The notes below the pieces were generated by a model. The model did no database searches, was not told the DNA's origin, and was given only the letters and a program-made list of their open reading frames with translations. Position numbers and translations under genes: made by a program. This document shows positions 13,476 to 27,100 of a stretch of DNA of 64,000 nucleotides, piece after piece (positions within the stretch are counted from its first letter, which is position 1; each line of letters begins with the position of its first letter). This DNA is from Larimichthys crocea (taxonomy: Eukaryota > Chordata > Actinopteri > Sciaenidae). The DNA is taken from the NCBI RefSeq assembly GCF_000972845.2, contig NC_040022.1:14854123-14918122 (forward strand), in the 5' to 3' direction.

Positions 13476-16344
13476 AAAATCATTACTGGACTGGATAATA
13501 GGGATGAATGAATGGAAGAATGGAAAGATCAATGGCAAGAGGTAAGAAATTAACATCCAGTCTGTTGTATTTCCCAAATACTTCACAAAAAAACATGGTG
13601 GAAGAGGGAAAAAATGGAGTGGGAAAAGAAGTGGTCCCGAGTTAGTGATTCCCCATTATGTGAAACTCAATTTTCCCTCCTGCTTCTCTTTTATCTGGTG
13701 CCATTATGGAGACTGTGTTTGTCTGGTGGCAGGGAAATAGGCCTGCTTTGTTTAGACTAGTGTCAGCTATAATGAAAAAGCACCATCAACTCAGAATGGG
13801 GGCTCTGTGCAGTGTCTATCGCAACACTCAGCAGATAATAACTATTGATTGCTATCCAGGGACAAGAAAAAAGACAGAGTGGAAGAAAGAGCAAAGCAAG
13901 ATAGACAGAGAGAGCGAGGACAGGGATCAGACAGATTTTTTTTTTTTTCTCATTTCACCAATTATATCTTAGTAGTGCAGCAAAATTGCTATTACAAAGA
14001 AAGCATGTAATAAAACAACTTAGATTTTGGAGGAAGAAGTCATATTCCTCTAAAAGATAATCAAACACATGATCATGCCATATTTTTATACAATTTTTAA
14101 CTGACTTCAATTTCTTCTGGCAAAAGTGAACCCCCCTCAGATTTAATCCAGCTTCTCTATATTCTTCCAGCCCTCCATTTGTCTGTGTTCCAACCTCTGC
14201 CCTGTATTTTAAGAGCTGTCAGATTCCTGCTGAGCTATCGTTAAAACGCCACTTAATATTTCATACCCAGGAGTAAAAAAGATACAGTAGGTAGTGTTTG
14301 CATCTCCTCCTGCCTTTGACTTGGCCAAACCTTTCAGCAACAGTGAAACCCACATAAAAGGCGCATTGTACTAGATAAAGGTGACACTCCAATAACTCAT
14401 TCTCGTACGTCAGAGGTGGACACTTTGACTCAGCAACTCATCGACCTGACCCTAGGAAATTAAAGCACAACTCCTCTGTGCTGTTTTTCCCATAATGAAT
14501 GGTTGTGGTCATTGATTTTCAATTCTTACCACCCTCTGTGCCCTTGTATCGATCCCAGTGTTTTTCATATGCAGATATAAGGTAAAGGTGTAACTTGTTA
14601 TGTATGACAGATCTCTGTCAGTCCGAAAATTTGCAAGCAGTCCACGTACGTTCAGCATCGCATCTCTTTAAATCAAAAGCAACTGTAATCAAGTCATTTC
14701 GTGCAACGATTCAGCTAACTGCATGCAGTGAGCTCTCTGTTATGGATTAACTGGGTTTATAGAAGTGACTTTCTCATCAGAATTTTCATTTTTTATCACA
14801 GTGACTTTTTATTACGGTGTACCTCAAACACTTTCAGAAAAAAAGCATTTGTTCATTTAAATAAAAGCTGTTTTCTGAGTTTGTTTTGAATTCATATACA
14901 TTATGAGCTCAGCTACACCAAAGCTTTAGCTGCTTTTGGGCATGTATCTGCATGTGTTTAATGCTATTTCGCTGGGCCTTAAATCCAGATGCCAAATCCT
15001 ACAGATTACATTTAAGCAGGCAGCACGTGTTGTCACCTGACAATGTCCACTGTGAAAAGCACTGTGTGCCCTTGTTTTAAAATTAAAGTGAAATAGGAGG
15101 CAAAGGATTGAGAGACGCAATGCAAAAGATGCAATTTACATAATTACAGTTTCATTACATCAAAGGACAGGGACACAAAAACATCTGTGGTGCATATGCT
15201 GCATTTAACCGTCCTGATCTTCACTTAAATGTGCATGTCATTTTTTTCTGTTGTTTATATATAATAAGATGATTATCTACAACTATTTTTAGTTTCCAGT
15301 GTAACATAATTAATAATTATCTTATAAATTAGAATTCACATATACTGGACGAAAAAAAAAACAAGTTGGCTTTCACCTCCAACAGTCTCAATACACTTGT
15401 CTACTTACTCAAGCATACAATAGTACTGAAATCATGCATTTTTGGACGATTAAGACTGGCCTACAAGCCTTAGATGAGATTTCTCTGTCTCTCAAAAGAA
15501 ATCTCATATGTGTGGTCAGTTGCATATCCTGCTGCATCACTACCGCCACAGGCCATGTCCTAGCTTTGATGACTATCTGCAACAGACAGGTTTGGCAAAA
15601 TATCACCACCCTGGAGAAGAAAAATATGAACTCATCTTATTCAGGGCTCATCTTTCTTTTCAGCCATCTGTGTGATCTGCTCTGCTGATGTCGCATGGTT
15701 ATTCCAACATAAGGAGGAGGACTGAGTCCAGTTTCAACTCCACATCCCACTGGCACACCAAAGCATGTTTTAACCTTCACCACAGCAGCCAAAGACCAAG
15801 TGGCAACATTTGGAGGCAGAAAGAGATTTCATCATAGAGCTGTCTTCTGCGCAAATACCAGCCAAAATAAAGCCCAGCCTGGTCAGGGTGATCCTCCACC
15901 AGTGTTGCAGATGCCCGCTTATTGCCAGTCCACTTTCTTTCACCAACTCCAACTTGGAAAGAAGAAGTCCTGACTAATGGTGGGAGTCAGGACCTCCTGG
16001 CTTGATTCAGCACATTGGTACGGCCCATTTAGTGTGGCTTTGCTAAAACATTGCAACTATTTTGCTACTAATTGTCCTTGCATCACTCCATAAAGCTCTG
16101 CAATATTCCTCTCCAATATCACTGAGTCCACATAACAGGGTATGGGGTAGAGGAAAGCTGCTCATTGTTGTGTTGTCTTAATGCCATCTAAAAGTAGCCT
16201 GGAGAGATTAAATAATATTAAAGTGTGCTGATTGATATTTTACAATTTTCCAGTAAATCGGAGATAATTTTTTTTAAAAGGGACACGTAGGCTTCATTAT
16301 CACAGTCATTAATAACCTTAAGCTTTATTAGATCATTTCCGGCT

Positions 16345-16570
16345 TTTATGCAGCAGTGGCATCACCTACACCAGCTGGTCCCAATGGCTTCCTCAGTTCC
16401 CCCCCCCTGACCAGGTGCCTGGCCCTAGGCCAAGGTCACACCAACAGGCCACCTGTCCTTCTGCTGGACAGCCACGAGTCGTCACAGGTCACACAGATCA
16501 GCAGGGGCAGAACACTTGTTAAGGAGCCTTCTGTCAGAACCAAAAATCTTAACAGTGCCAAAAACAGCCA
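16345..16570 (+). mobile_element. Possible fragment of a pogo/Jerky-type DDE transposase
   Basis: In the plus frame that starts at 16356, the translation holds GPNGFLSSPP and, about 20 residues on, PPVLLLDSHESS. The second motif resembles the PVLLLLDNHxSH block around the second catalytic Asp of pogo/Tigger/Jerky DDE transposases, and the upstream Gly-Phe/Trp phrase has a similar counterpart there. The frame ends after 72 codons at 16574, and no other part of a transposase, inverted repeat or target duplication was found. This is at best a dead fragment, based on one motif. Confidence 0.3.
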
Positions 16571-17640
16571 ATGATCCCCATCCATTACTTCTAATGGTAG
16601 AAATGTATTCATTTTCATTCTCTGAACACAACATGAAAAGATGGCCTGATGCAGAAAAGAGGCTCGGGTAACAATTTGTGACCAAATCCTTGACAAACTT
16701 TCAAGCTCATACAGCCATAGCCTGATTCAAGGACAGGGGGCACTCACTATATTTTAAAGTTGGCCTTGTCTTTGGTCTAGAACTCAGAGCATGGAAATTA
16801 CACTGTCGATCCAGACACAGGATGGGGACCCAGCAGGAGAAGAGCTACTTGGCAAGAATGAAAAGTGCGAGCTGAGAAGCTGCCACAGGGTCAGCTTCCT
16901 GCAGCTGACACGGTGCTCTTGTTCCATGTAGAGTATGTATTCCAATGCTGAAAGTACAACGGTTACTTATGGCGATCCATTTTCCTGAATTAATTGCATA
17001 CAGTGCAAATCCCTGCTAGTACTGTGGGGCATATGCACACAGGGTATGTTAAATGAATTAGTTAATCCTGCTGCCAGAAGCATGTTGTGCAATCGTCGCA
17101 CGATCACAAATGAGGTGTGATTAGGTAAGATATATTATCATTCAGGGTGGAAGGTACTACAATCAGAACTAATCAGAAAATCCATTCTAGTTGCCTTCAA
17201 CAGCAGCATACTTTGAATCATTGTGTTCTGCCAATTTTTTTTATGAGATGGGTCAACAGACGGCAGAGGTGCAAATCAACATGGCTGGATATACAGTACC
17301 ACAATCATATACCGTATGTATATTAGCTGGGGAGGAGGCTACACATTTGCTCATCATGTTGTTCCCGTCCTTGGCGATCCATAACTCAGTGTCACAAAAA
17401 ATAAAAAAAATAAAAAAAATCAATGGTATTAGGAAAAGGGCCAAACAGAACCAGTGGCAGTCCACAGAGACAGGACGGCATCCGCTAGATGAGGCCGCCT
17501 TCACAATTCACACTCTGCGTGTCTCGGTGCATACTGACAGCTCTATGTTGGATGACAGCACACCACATGTTTTCACCAAATCTGATATCATGCTGATTCA
17601 ATCAGAGATGCTTGGAGACATTTCTAAATATGGAGGCGCA

Positions 17641-17678
<38 letters not shown>

Positions 17679-17693
17679 CACACACACATATGC
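17641..17693. repeat. CA dinucleotide microsatellite
   Basis: About 50 bases of almost pure CA repeat with one CG interruption at about 17672. Confidence 0.9.
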
Positions 17694-20600
17694 TCAAGAG
17701 CTGTGTCTAGACACTCTGTGTCCTCTTTCATCCTCTTTCTGTCTTTCAGTCGTTTGATTTATTTCTTTATTATCATATATTGTCTGACTTTTGGTGACAC
17801 ATACAAAGATGAAAAAAAAATAAAGATAAAAAAACAGTTAAGTTTTATACTATTAAAACTAAGTAATTACCTCATTTGTTTCTTCTTTCTTATCTATCAA
17901 AAGTTAATGGCAGGCTACTGGGAAATTTTAAGCAGGTAAGTAATCTGTAGCATACCTGTTAACCTCTGTGAAATATCTTTTCCACTTCTGTGGATGGAGT
18001 GTATGTGAGCCTTGCTGATTCAGCACTGTTCTATATACTGAGGTAATTGAGAAAAAACATGCCAGCAATAGCCACATCTAAATGAGCTACAGTGTATTGT
18101 GCTTTGCAAGCAAGATTATTAGAGATAAACAGTGAAGATACCCATTCCTTTCAGGACTGTCGGAAAGAAGACAGCAAGAACATCATGTTAAAGTAATGGG
18201 AAGAGAGAAGTACAAAACCAACACCAGTAAGTAAACAACCACATAGGATGTTTATGAAGTAGGAATATTTAAGACTACTTATTTGAATTGGTAGGCTATG
18301 AGACCATGACTATGTTGAATGAGTTATGTCCTGATTTCAGCTCATGTCGAAGAAAATGGTATTGTGCATTTTCATTTAAAAAGTGTCAAAGAGTCTTGCT
18401 AAATTATTTGTTAAAACCAGCAGGCAGGATAAAACATCTGCTGGGCCAATGAGAGGAAACCAAATAAGGGCATAATGGAAAACTTATATATTTTCATATA
18501 TTTAATTCACATTTTCATTTGAGATGCATTCATTTCACTTTTTTATACGTTTTGTTAAGTTACTGCGCATTATTCATATTATTTTGCTACACTGCTTCTG
18601 TTGCAGAGACTATTTCTGACCACCTTTCCTTCTCTTCTTCCTAAGCCTTACAGGTGGATATAAAGCAGAAGAGAGATTGGGTTATGCATGCAGTTTTGAT
18701 GAAAATCAGTGGGGTGCAGGCTACAGTGTTTAGCTGCAGCACAGTATACCAGCAGGAGAGAGGGGAGAAAAGATAGAAAAGACGTAGTGGGAGGGAACAT
18801 AATGCTCTATTCAGAGTAGCGAAGGAGCAAATGGGATCTGGACAGCAGTGAGGACGCTTTTTAAAGATCATCCATGTATACTGTTAACATGAGGCACTGC
18901 CTTTAAAATAAAAAATTAAACTATTTAAAAAAAAAAAAACATTTGGGTTCACTAGAAAATGCATTGTCGTTTTATTCAGAACTCACGAAAAGTTGAATTT
19001 TTAGAGATACATGCTTCTCACAGGACAGCGAAGCTGCAAACATGATGATCTTAGATAATGTGATGCATTGCTGTAGATCAAACTACCCAACAATATGAAA
19101 AGTAGTTCATATGAATGCAACCGCACACTTCTACCACAGTAAGATACTACATACTAGTAAAGTTAAATAATGTTACTTAATTTAAAGCTGGATTCCCAGA
19201 TTATGTGGCCACTTGGGGGCAGCAGAACAAGCTATAAACAGCTGTCTAATAATTACTCATGAAGTTCTTATGGCAAATGCGTTTCTATTTATCCAGCATA
19301 CTTGGTGCAACGTTAGCAAACCTAAACTCTTAACTTGCTACAAGTAACTTCATAACCTGTCTCAAAAAATGACCTACTTTCCGTCTTTGGAAAAACTTTA
19401 AGTGGTAAAAATCCATTTTGAAGCACTGCTTGAATGCAGTTAACAAGCAGCCAGCACATCTGACACTAAAGCAAGAACAGTGTTGGTCTTAACTACAAAC
19501 ACTGACCTGTCTTTGTGTTTCAGCAGCCTTAATTTGGATGTTCTTGGAGTCTTTTATTCTTTTACCACACTCTCCCCATGATGCAGTTCTTCTGTTTAGC
19601 CGAAGGGCTTTGAAGTCCTTCAATCCAAAGGCTATAGTGTATGATACAAAAACTTTGGAGGCCATTTTGCACACAGCAAGCTGTGTTGATTCTATGTCTT
19701 GCACCTGTGGCTTGCAGTCTCACAATGTGATGTTTTAAAGAAAAAGGGAGAATTCTAAAAATCAAAATAACTTTGCTCCAGCAGAAATGTCGTATGTGTT
19801 GTGTCTGAGAGCTTGAAGAAAAACAAGAAGACGATTCATGGCATACACAACTTTAGTCTTTTTAGGCTTTGAATGCAATGGATGAAGCCATGAATCGATT
19901 TAATGAAACTTAAGTAAAGGACAAAGGGTCAGACCATTCAAACAGAAAAAGGGTGGCGAAGAAGAGAGAAAGCAGAGAAAAAGAAAGAAAATGAGAGAAC
20001 AAAACGTCAGGCCGAGACAAATTCAAGGCAGTATTGCTGCATCTCCACGGCATTTGATCGCCCCAGACACTGCTTAGTGTCTTCAACACTTTGCTACGCT
20101 GCAATGTGACAGGTCAGAGACCAATGTTGCTGCTCCCTGACAGGGTAAATCAGTGGCAGTGGAGTGAAGTAGCATTCAAACAGATGGAGCGTGAAGTAGA
20201 GCCACATACAGACATCTATGTTGTACACATAGGATGTGAACGTGAAGTATAGTGACTGTAAGAGTTGGGATAAAGTTTATTTTTCAGATGTATCTTCAAA
20301 AACCAGACGGTCCTTCATCCACACACTCGAAGTGAGCAGTTAGAAGAACACAGAGAAGCATTTTGCATTAGACTTGAGCTTATCGCTCTATTTTAATCTA
20401 TTCTGAGGGGGAAATCTCTTGCAAAATTATTTCTTAAGGCTTTTAGACAAAAGTGTCTTCAAGTGTTACAATATTTGGCTGGCCTTATAGTTGTGGCCGC
20501 TAACATAAAACAAAGTTCTGGCAAGGATTTGACAATTTCCTTCATATTTCCTTCATATCTTTTCATCTTTCTAACATCTCTACCCTAAATCCTTCCACTG

Positions 20601-22425
20601 AAATAGTTTGATTCCATATCTCATTAGCACTATCAAACCATAACTTTTAATGAGTATTATTATGGCCATTGTTAACATATTGAATTTACAAAATGTTCAT
20701 ACAGCAGAAAAAGTTACAGAGGGTCATTCAGACAGTGAAGCTATGTCAGTTCTCAATTTCAAACTCTCTGCCAGTTGAGTCTGGCTCAGACTTAGAGCGT
20801 CAATTGATAATCGTCCTCATTAAATTGGATTGTCAGCATTTTGTTAGTTATGCAGCATGTCTAATGAGTTCATCCACCCAATCAACCATCTGAGAAAACA
20901 ATAAAAAATTCTGTCCTTGCACCACTGATGTAATTGGAGTTTCCTGTTTGTAAACCCTGAGCAGTACATCCATAAGCCTAAAATCACAGATAATTGAGTC
21001 ATAGCAGGACACAAAATAAAAAAATAAAACAAGATCTGTGGGAATCATTGCTTACTGGTAATTTAGGCATTTTGTCTCACATTTCCTCATCATTTCCTGA
21101 TAGATGTATGCACCTTTTGAAAACACTTTGATAGACGGCCTGTGTTGTTCCTAGTGTAGAAGTAAAGCTGCATAACCTGTTTTTTTTTGTACTTCTCTTA
21201 CTTTTGTTTAAGTTCAGTGTACAGAGGACTTGACTTGACGTTATTATTGAGATACTCTGAGGAGACAGAATCAGAAATGGACATTGGCAGGGTTTATTAT
21301 TAGTCTTTTAACGCAACAACACAAGAGGCTTTTATTCTGAATAAAAAATGACCTCAGAGTTCCATCTTTATTATTTTATAGACAGCCGAGCAAATATGGT
21401 GGTGCACAGTGTCAGCATGCATTTGGTTTTCCCATTTCCTCTCCCCTTCTCATTGTCTCAATTTCAGCCTCAGGAGAGTTATTTTGAGAAATGGCTAAGC
21501 CAAGAACAAATTCTCTCTCATTGTAGCTGTTGACTTATGCAGTTATTCGACCATGTGGCAAATGGACACGATATCCACAAATGGAAACTTCAGCTTTGAA
21601 TGATTAATTGTCAAAAACCTGGTGGAGCTTTCTAGCTGCAAGGGTTCTGGCTGTTTTCGTATCACCCACACAACCTTACGGCTACTGACGAGATAAATCA
21701 GCAGGGGGGAAAAAAAAAGATGCTATTTTGACTGAATGTAATTTCAGTTTATATAAACTATATTTAAACAGCAATAAATTTACTGAAAAAATAAAGCCGA
21801 ACCCGTTAAAACAAAGTGTGTTCTGACTTAGTGCAGGATGGAATTGGGCCTGATTGCAAAGAAATTGTCTCACATTATAAGCCGGTTATCTCATTTTCTG
21901 AGTGAGTGTTGACTGCCATGGATATTTATGGAGGAATAAAAATAAGAATGAGTAATCCATACTGCTTTGAGCTCACGTCCTGTGGATACTGTCAAATGTA
22001 TCTTTAATAATTCAGTGTATTTTAAATGCCTGAGTTAATAAGATTATGTTGTGCTGTGTTTCACTGCAGCTCCAGGACTACTGTGTCATCAACAGTACTG
22101 CACCACACATACTGTAGAGAACACTGACAGTAATGATGCACACATATAGATACAAATGCACACAAACCATGTCCAAACCCATCACGCTCTCGAGCCAAAG
22201 GCATGAAACTCTGATTTATGAGTGAACTTTGTGTCCATAGAACCTATACACATTGCCTGTACTTGAACAAAACTGAATTCCACTCCTACAGTTAAATGCC
22301 CTTAAAAAGCTATTTCAATATAAGCAGCTCCATCAATAAAAAACACAAGTGCAAAGGAGAAGCACAATTCCACAAAATACCATTGGCGAGGGCCTCCAAC
22401 AGAACCAAAGCAGCGCAGTGCCAGA

Positions 22426-22460
22426 GCATAATCTCTCTGCAATCTGCAGAGAGATTATGC
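22426..22460. repeat. Perfect 16-bp inverted repeat with 3-base loop
   Basis: Left arm GCATAATCTCTCTGCA (22426-22441), loop ATC, and right arm TGCAGAGAGATTATGC (22445-22460). All 16 pairs match. A transcript of either strand would fold into a tight hairpin. The stem is shorter than that of a usual microRNA precursor (about 22 pairs or more), and the flanks do not extend the pairing. Function unknown. Confidence 0.85.
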
Positions 22461-23851
22461 ATAGCCATTACCTATTTATAGCCCCAATAGTTTCATTAAT
22501 TCTTCAATCCACCCCAAGTGCCTCTTGACACCCTCGTTAGCAGTAATACCGTATCTCAATCACAGTCATCAGAGGTTGGAAAGGTAGTTAATAATTATTT
22601 AAACCTAGCAATCATATCAAAAGAGGGTTTATAAAATGTTCCACAAGAACACCAAGAAAGAAAGCAGCAAAAGCAGAAACAAAAATATTAATTGTAAAAT
22701 TGAGTTTGTAAAGCACATAAATTAAATTATTATCCGTGTAGACTGCAAAATATCTACACACTCATTGACACTGACTAACAGCCTAAGAGAATAACATTGC
22801 ATATTAGATTCAGTTTCTCACATTATTTTTCCATTTCCCCTTCACCATATCACACTCCGTCTGATCTCTGCTTGCTGTTCATGCATGCTCCTCTGGCGTC
22901 TTGCATACTCTTTTCTTGTACGTATCATAATAATACCCCATGTGTTTTTGTGTGTGTGTGCAATGTTTATGCATCTGGCCCCTGGTTATGAGCTTGCACA
23001 GGTTAGCATGAATAAGCACACATGTAATACTCCTTGCATGTTCACTATATGTGTGGGCGTGCTGTGACAGATCTGCCAGGATCCTGTGTGCTTGTGCCCT
23101 GAGGTTGTGTGGTGAAAACTGGCAGTGGGAAACATGGTGGTGCGGGGGCATCGACCTGCTCCATTGCCACCTACAGTGCTGGGTTGCAGTATTTCCAATG
23201 CATCAGCCAGAGCAGTGAGTGGAACCAATGCTGGTGTGATTAGTCTGGCTTGGGGGTAAATGAAAACCATTATCAAGGTTTTTCTCTCTGTCGCATCCTA
23301 ATGCAAAGCACAGGAGAGAGGTGATTTGAATTGCTAAAGCTGAACTGGGGATGCACGTTTTGGCACTCGGCAATCTCGATCGGAGGCTGTCTTTCTACGT
23401 GCTGACTTTGTTTTGTTTTTTTCATGTGTCGCAAAATAAGCATCATTTGATTAAACCATTTTGTTCCTTTTCATTCATTTCCAACTGAAATATGAATATA
23501 TATATGAACAATATGAACAACAAAATGCCACACAATTAAATACTTTAAAATGGCAGTGCCATAGTTGTATATTTGCAGGTTCTAAATTGAAAAAAAATCT
23601 GAAGATACTGTCCATATATATGTATTATACTATATATACTGCATATATTCTTTTATAAAAATAAAAAAAACAATCTTCCAATTCATAATGAAGACCGTAT
23701 TTGAAAATGTATTCTTATTTGCTTTATATACCAGGCTTATTTACAAGCCAGCTTAAAGTGAATTGGCATATTTCACTGGTTTGAGTTATCTTTGTAATTA
23801 TCTTAACAAGCTCAAAACCTACAGGAATACAACACCAACCACAACCAAATA

Positions 23852-24151
23852 TGTTATGAGAATCTTTAAAGAAAAACTCTTGAATAAGGAGGACTGGATT
23901 CAAAGTATCAACGTTTACGTTGAATTTATTATTCCAAGAAAGAAACTTTATGTTTCTTGTCCAAAATGACACTTCCCTTAACCTGTCTCTCTTGTCCTTG
24001 AACTATTTTTTTAATTATCCCTCCCTGCCAGCCTTAGTAAACACATACCAGATAAGGGGAGTGGACGGGATATGCAAAAGACAGAAAACACACACACTCT
24101 CTATAAGAGTTAAAACATCTGTACATCCATATACTTCTAATTTTTATAACA
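23852..24151 (+). mobile_element. LTR-like element, shorter copy of the one at 33899
   Basis: The element begins TGTTATGAGAAT and ends TTTTTATAACA, the TGTTA...TAACA termini typical of long terminal repeats. Its first 80 bases and its last 40 align with the copy at 33899-34397 in the same orientation, and the middle is shorter by about 200 bases. Flanking pentamers are AAATA and CAATA, a near but imperfect target duplication. No internal coding region is present, so it is best seen as a solo LTR with an internal deletion. Confidence 0.6.
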
Positions 24152-27100
24152 CAATACACTGGCAGCAATGAAGCACAAAGTCAAGTCTACAAAACATGTG
24201 ACGTGCTCACCTATGCCACTGAACTCAAGTATAACAATGCAGGTGCAAGTGGTGCAAATTTGCAGATGAAGGCCACAGGTGGAATAAATGTAATGAAAAA
24301 TGAAAAAATGAGCTTTCAGAAGAAATAGATTATCTTAAGATTCTTTATTTTCTGGGTTTCAATTCATTCCTCAAAGCTTTTATAAATTAAAGAATGGGCA
24401 TTATAAAAAAAAGTCATTAGCCTTCTTATAGAGGACACAAGTAAGAACTTCTACAACAATAATATTAGTCTGATTGAGTCTTAAGAAACAGTGCATGTCT
24501 TGTCCAACAGCCAGGGCTTGCAGAGGTATTATGATTAACTTATTAAAGTGAACATCAAGAGTCAAATAATATTTTAGCTTACATATATGAGTATATATAT
24601 GAGTATGTTATTCTCTTTTAATGAGCAGTGATGCATAGTGTGTTGAGGAAAGCTTAATAGTCCAAAAGGGACCTATTTAAAATGATGAAAGAGACTAATC
24701 CTAAAGACGACACACTTCCAAGGGGGAACAAAAGCTTGTGCATGAAGAAGCCTTTCTTTGGCAAAAATGATAAGCAACGGTTTGGACTCTATGCAAAACA
24801 AGCTCATTGTTAGCAGAAGGGCAAGTATACAAAACAGCAACAATGCGTTATGAACAATGCAAAATGGCAGAAGCACCGAAGATCCCTGCTTTCAGCGGAT
24901 TCCGGCTGGCTTCCTGGTGGTTGGCTACACCTAGTTTCTATTTAATTGTTACAGAGCGAGGTTTCTCCCTCGTTCTCTTTCATTCTTTTTTCTACTTTTA
25001 CCTCCTCATATTCCCTTGTTTTCCCCCAATTTCATTGCTGGGCATTCTCCCATGTATAATTCATGAGTGACACGCTTGTTTTACACACCACGTACCAACA
25101 GCCATGTTTTGCCGCCCTGAGGGGGTCTCAATATGCCAGCCTGTAATCTGCTTACACACAGAGCAACCAGCTCACAGCTCTCCTCACCAATTACACTCAA
25201 TTCCTGGAATGGCCCTCTCCCTGACACGAAGTTGGTTGTGATCATCATGTCCTTCAAAGAGGCATAGACAGAGAGAGTAGCAATGCGGCATACATGTTTA
25301 TGTCTGACGGGGAGGTAATTGGTTGAGTGCTCAACGTTGGGGCATCGCACCATGCGGATAAAAGCACCTCTCTGAATTTGACAGTTGGTCTACTCAATGC
25401 AAGGTTAGAGGGCCTAGGTAACATCAACACACTACCTGACCATAGAGCTCATTCACTAAGTTAGAGACTGAAAGATATGCAGCTAACAGCAATTCAACTA
25501 AGAGTGCTCACAATTCACTGTGCCCAAACAAAATCATCATAACCTGCGCACACCAAGACGCACACATTAGCACATGAGCACACACATGAGCACACACCCT
25601 AGATATTGCAGGTAAATGGGGTAGAATGTAGTGCTGTGTAGTGGGTAATGAGTGCTGATTGTTTGTGACGGGGCTGTAGTAAGGCTGATTTCCCAGCTGA
25701 GGAATGGAGGCTTTGTACACATCACAGGGCTGTCAGGGAAAGACAGAAAATGGGCGCATGCTTCACCGCTCTTCAGAAATAGACAGCCAGAACCACTTCA
25801 CTATTTAGCTTTAGACAGCAGACCCAGGCAGAGAGTGATGATGTTGAGTATTTTAAATATTTTGTGATGCATTTCTAGTCTATTTGCATGGAAATGTGCA
25901 CTTGGGTGTTATACGTGTCAGATGTGGGAGAAAAAAAAAAAAACATGGCTGTTATTAAAGGGCACAGTCAATTACTGACTCACAGGCAGTATTTATGCCA
26001 AAATTTGGGGACACTTGGGGAGACACATGTAGTGGAAAATTGTTTTTTTTTGGTATTTTTAATGATATTATTATCATTGACTGTGATTGTAGTATTTTTC
26101 TTTTTACAAGCTTTAAAGCACCACCCATGTAAGGTTGCTTCAAAACAAAGGCATTTCCCAGTCTCTCAGAATCCACAAGCTGCTGTGAAATGTGTTGAAG
26201 AATTAGTGCACTGTAAAGATGATTTCTTTGTTTTAACGTTTATAGTGCACAAGTTACATTTATATTTTGTCAGGGCAATAATTCTTTTGATTAGTGGCCA
26301 TATAAAGTTAATGGATTTTGTTTGCATACATCGCATTATAGCCTGGATTGATATCACTTTTTCATTAGGGGTTTCCTTAGTCGATGACATGCAGTCAATA
26401 ATTCATTGATCTTGGTGTGTTTTATTCATAAGTCTTACAGTGTAGAGGGGATCATTAAAAAGACTTTTTGCAAGCTTTGAATACCAGTCAATGGAGGCAA
26501 ATGATTCCTTCAGAATATGTGATGAGAAGAGCAGCCTGTTGTTGAACTATTCATATCTGCACTGATGACCTGTATGAAGCTTCAAACAGTTACAGGCTAA
26601 TCCAATCAGTCAATAACGGTAAACCAAAAAATTCTGTTTATGTTTTTAGTTTATCTAATCACTCCTAAGGTGAAAGGAAACAGTTAACCTGGAAACCAAG
26701 ACTTGTCTATTACAGTATATAAAGAATTAGAATAGTGGGCCACTGGTGGGCCATTTGTGACTTGAAAGTGGGACAAATGACTGGATTTCTTTTAAGGACA
26801 AGACATTAGACAGCAGTAATTCCCCTGGTTGGTCTGGCTACTGCAGCAGTTTATGTTTAATTACTTTTTTACCAGTTAAAGTTGGAATTTTAAAGTTATC
26901 CTTTGGTTCCAACTTACTGTAAATTGCCCCAATGAGCAAACCAATTTATTAAATAGTACTGTTATGTTGTCATTGAAAATGCAAATTATTTCAGTAACAT
27001 ACTAACTTGCTACTGCTGCAAATTATTGCATCCATTCTTTTATTTTGTGTAAACATGGGTTCTTATGGGTTAAAAATGTCTCCTTTCTTCTTCTTTTCTG

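Larger units (their letters stand above)
5936..16344. other. Non-coding stretch with microsatellites
   Basis: No gene is supported. A TG repeat lies at about 6713-6755, another at 8068-8086, and GGAT/GACA tetranucleotide repeats at about 13419-13475. A 51-bp segment at 7201-7251 has both an acceptor-like CATTGCAG and a donor-like GTAAGG, so it could be a non-coding exon, but all three frames hold a stop. The other reading frames are short, AT-rich and unsupported. Confidence 0.6.
16571..23851. other. Non-coding stretch; CA repeat and hairpin inside
   Basis: No supported gene. Visible contents are an A-rich AAAT run at about 17395-17420, a CA microsatellite at 17641-17693, and a stretch near 19185-19420 with a CACTTGGGGGCAGCAG phrase of the sort seen in dispersed fish repeats (not confirmed). 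A perfect hairpin lies at 22426-22460. Frames at 19489-19765 are open on both strands for about 200 bases but match nothing I know. Confidence 0.6.

Noticed and set aside
17191..17757. 188-codon plus-strand reading frame ending in a His/Thr repeat
   Set aside because: The tail is the CA microsatellite, and the rest is interrupted by an A-rich AAAT run. No homologous domain seen.
19489..19765. Open frames on both strands, the minus one ending in a CAG/GTCAGT donor-like site
   Set aside because: The composition is mildly coding-like, but no acceptor, partner exon or recognised family could be found.
25888..26409. 173-codon plus-strand reading frame
   Set aside because: AT-rich, featureless translation, overlapped by open frames on the other strand, with no splice sites, domain or recognisable start context.
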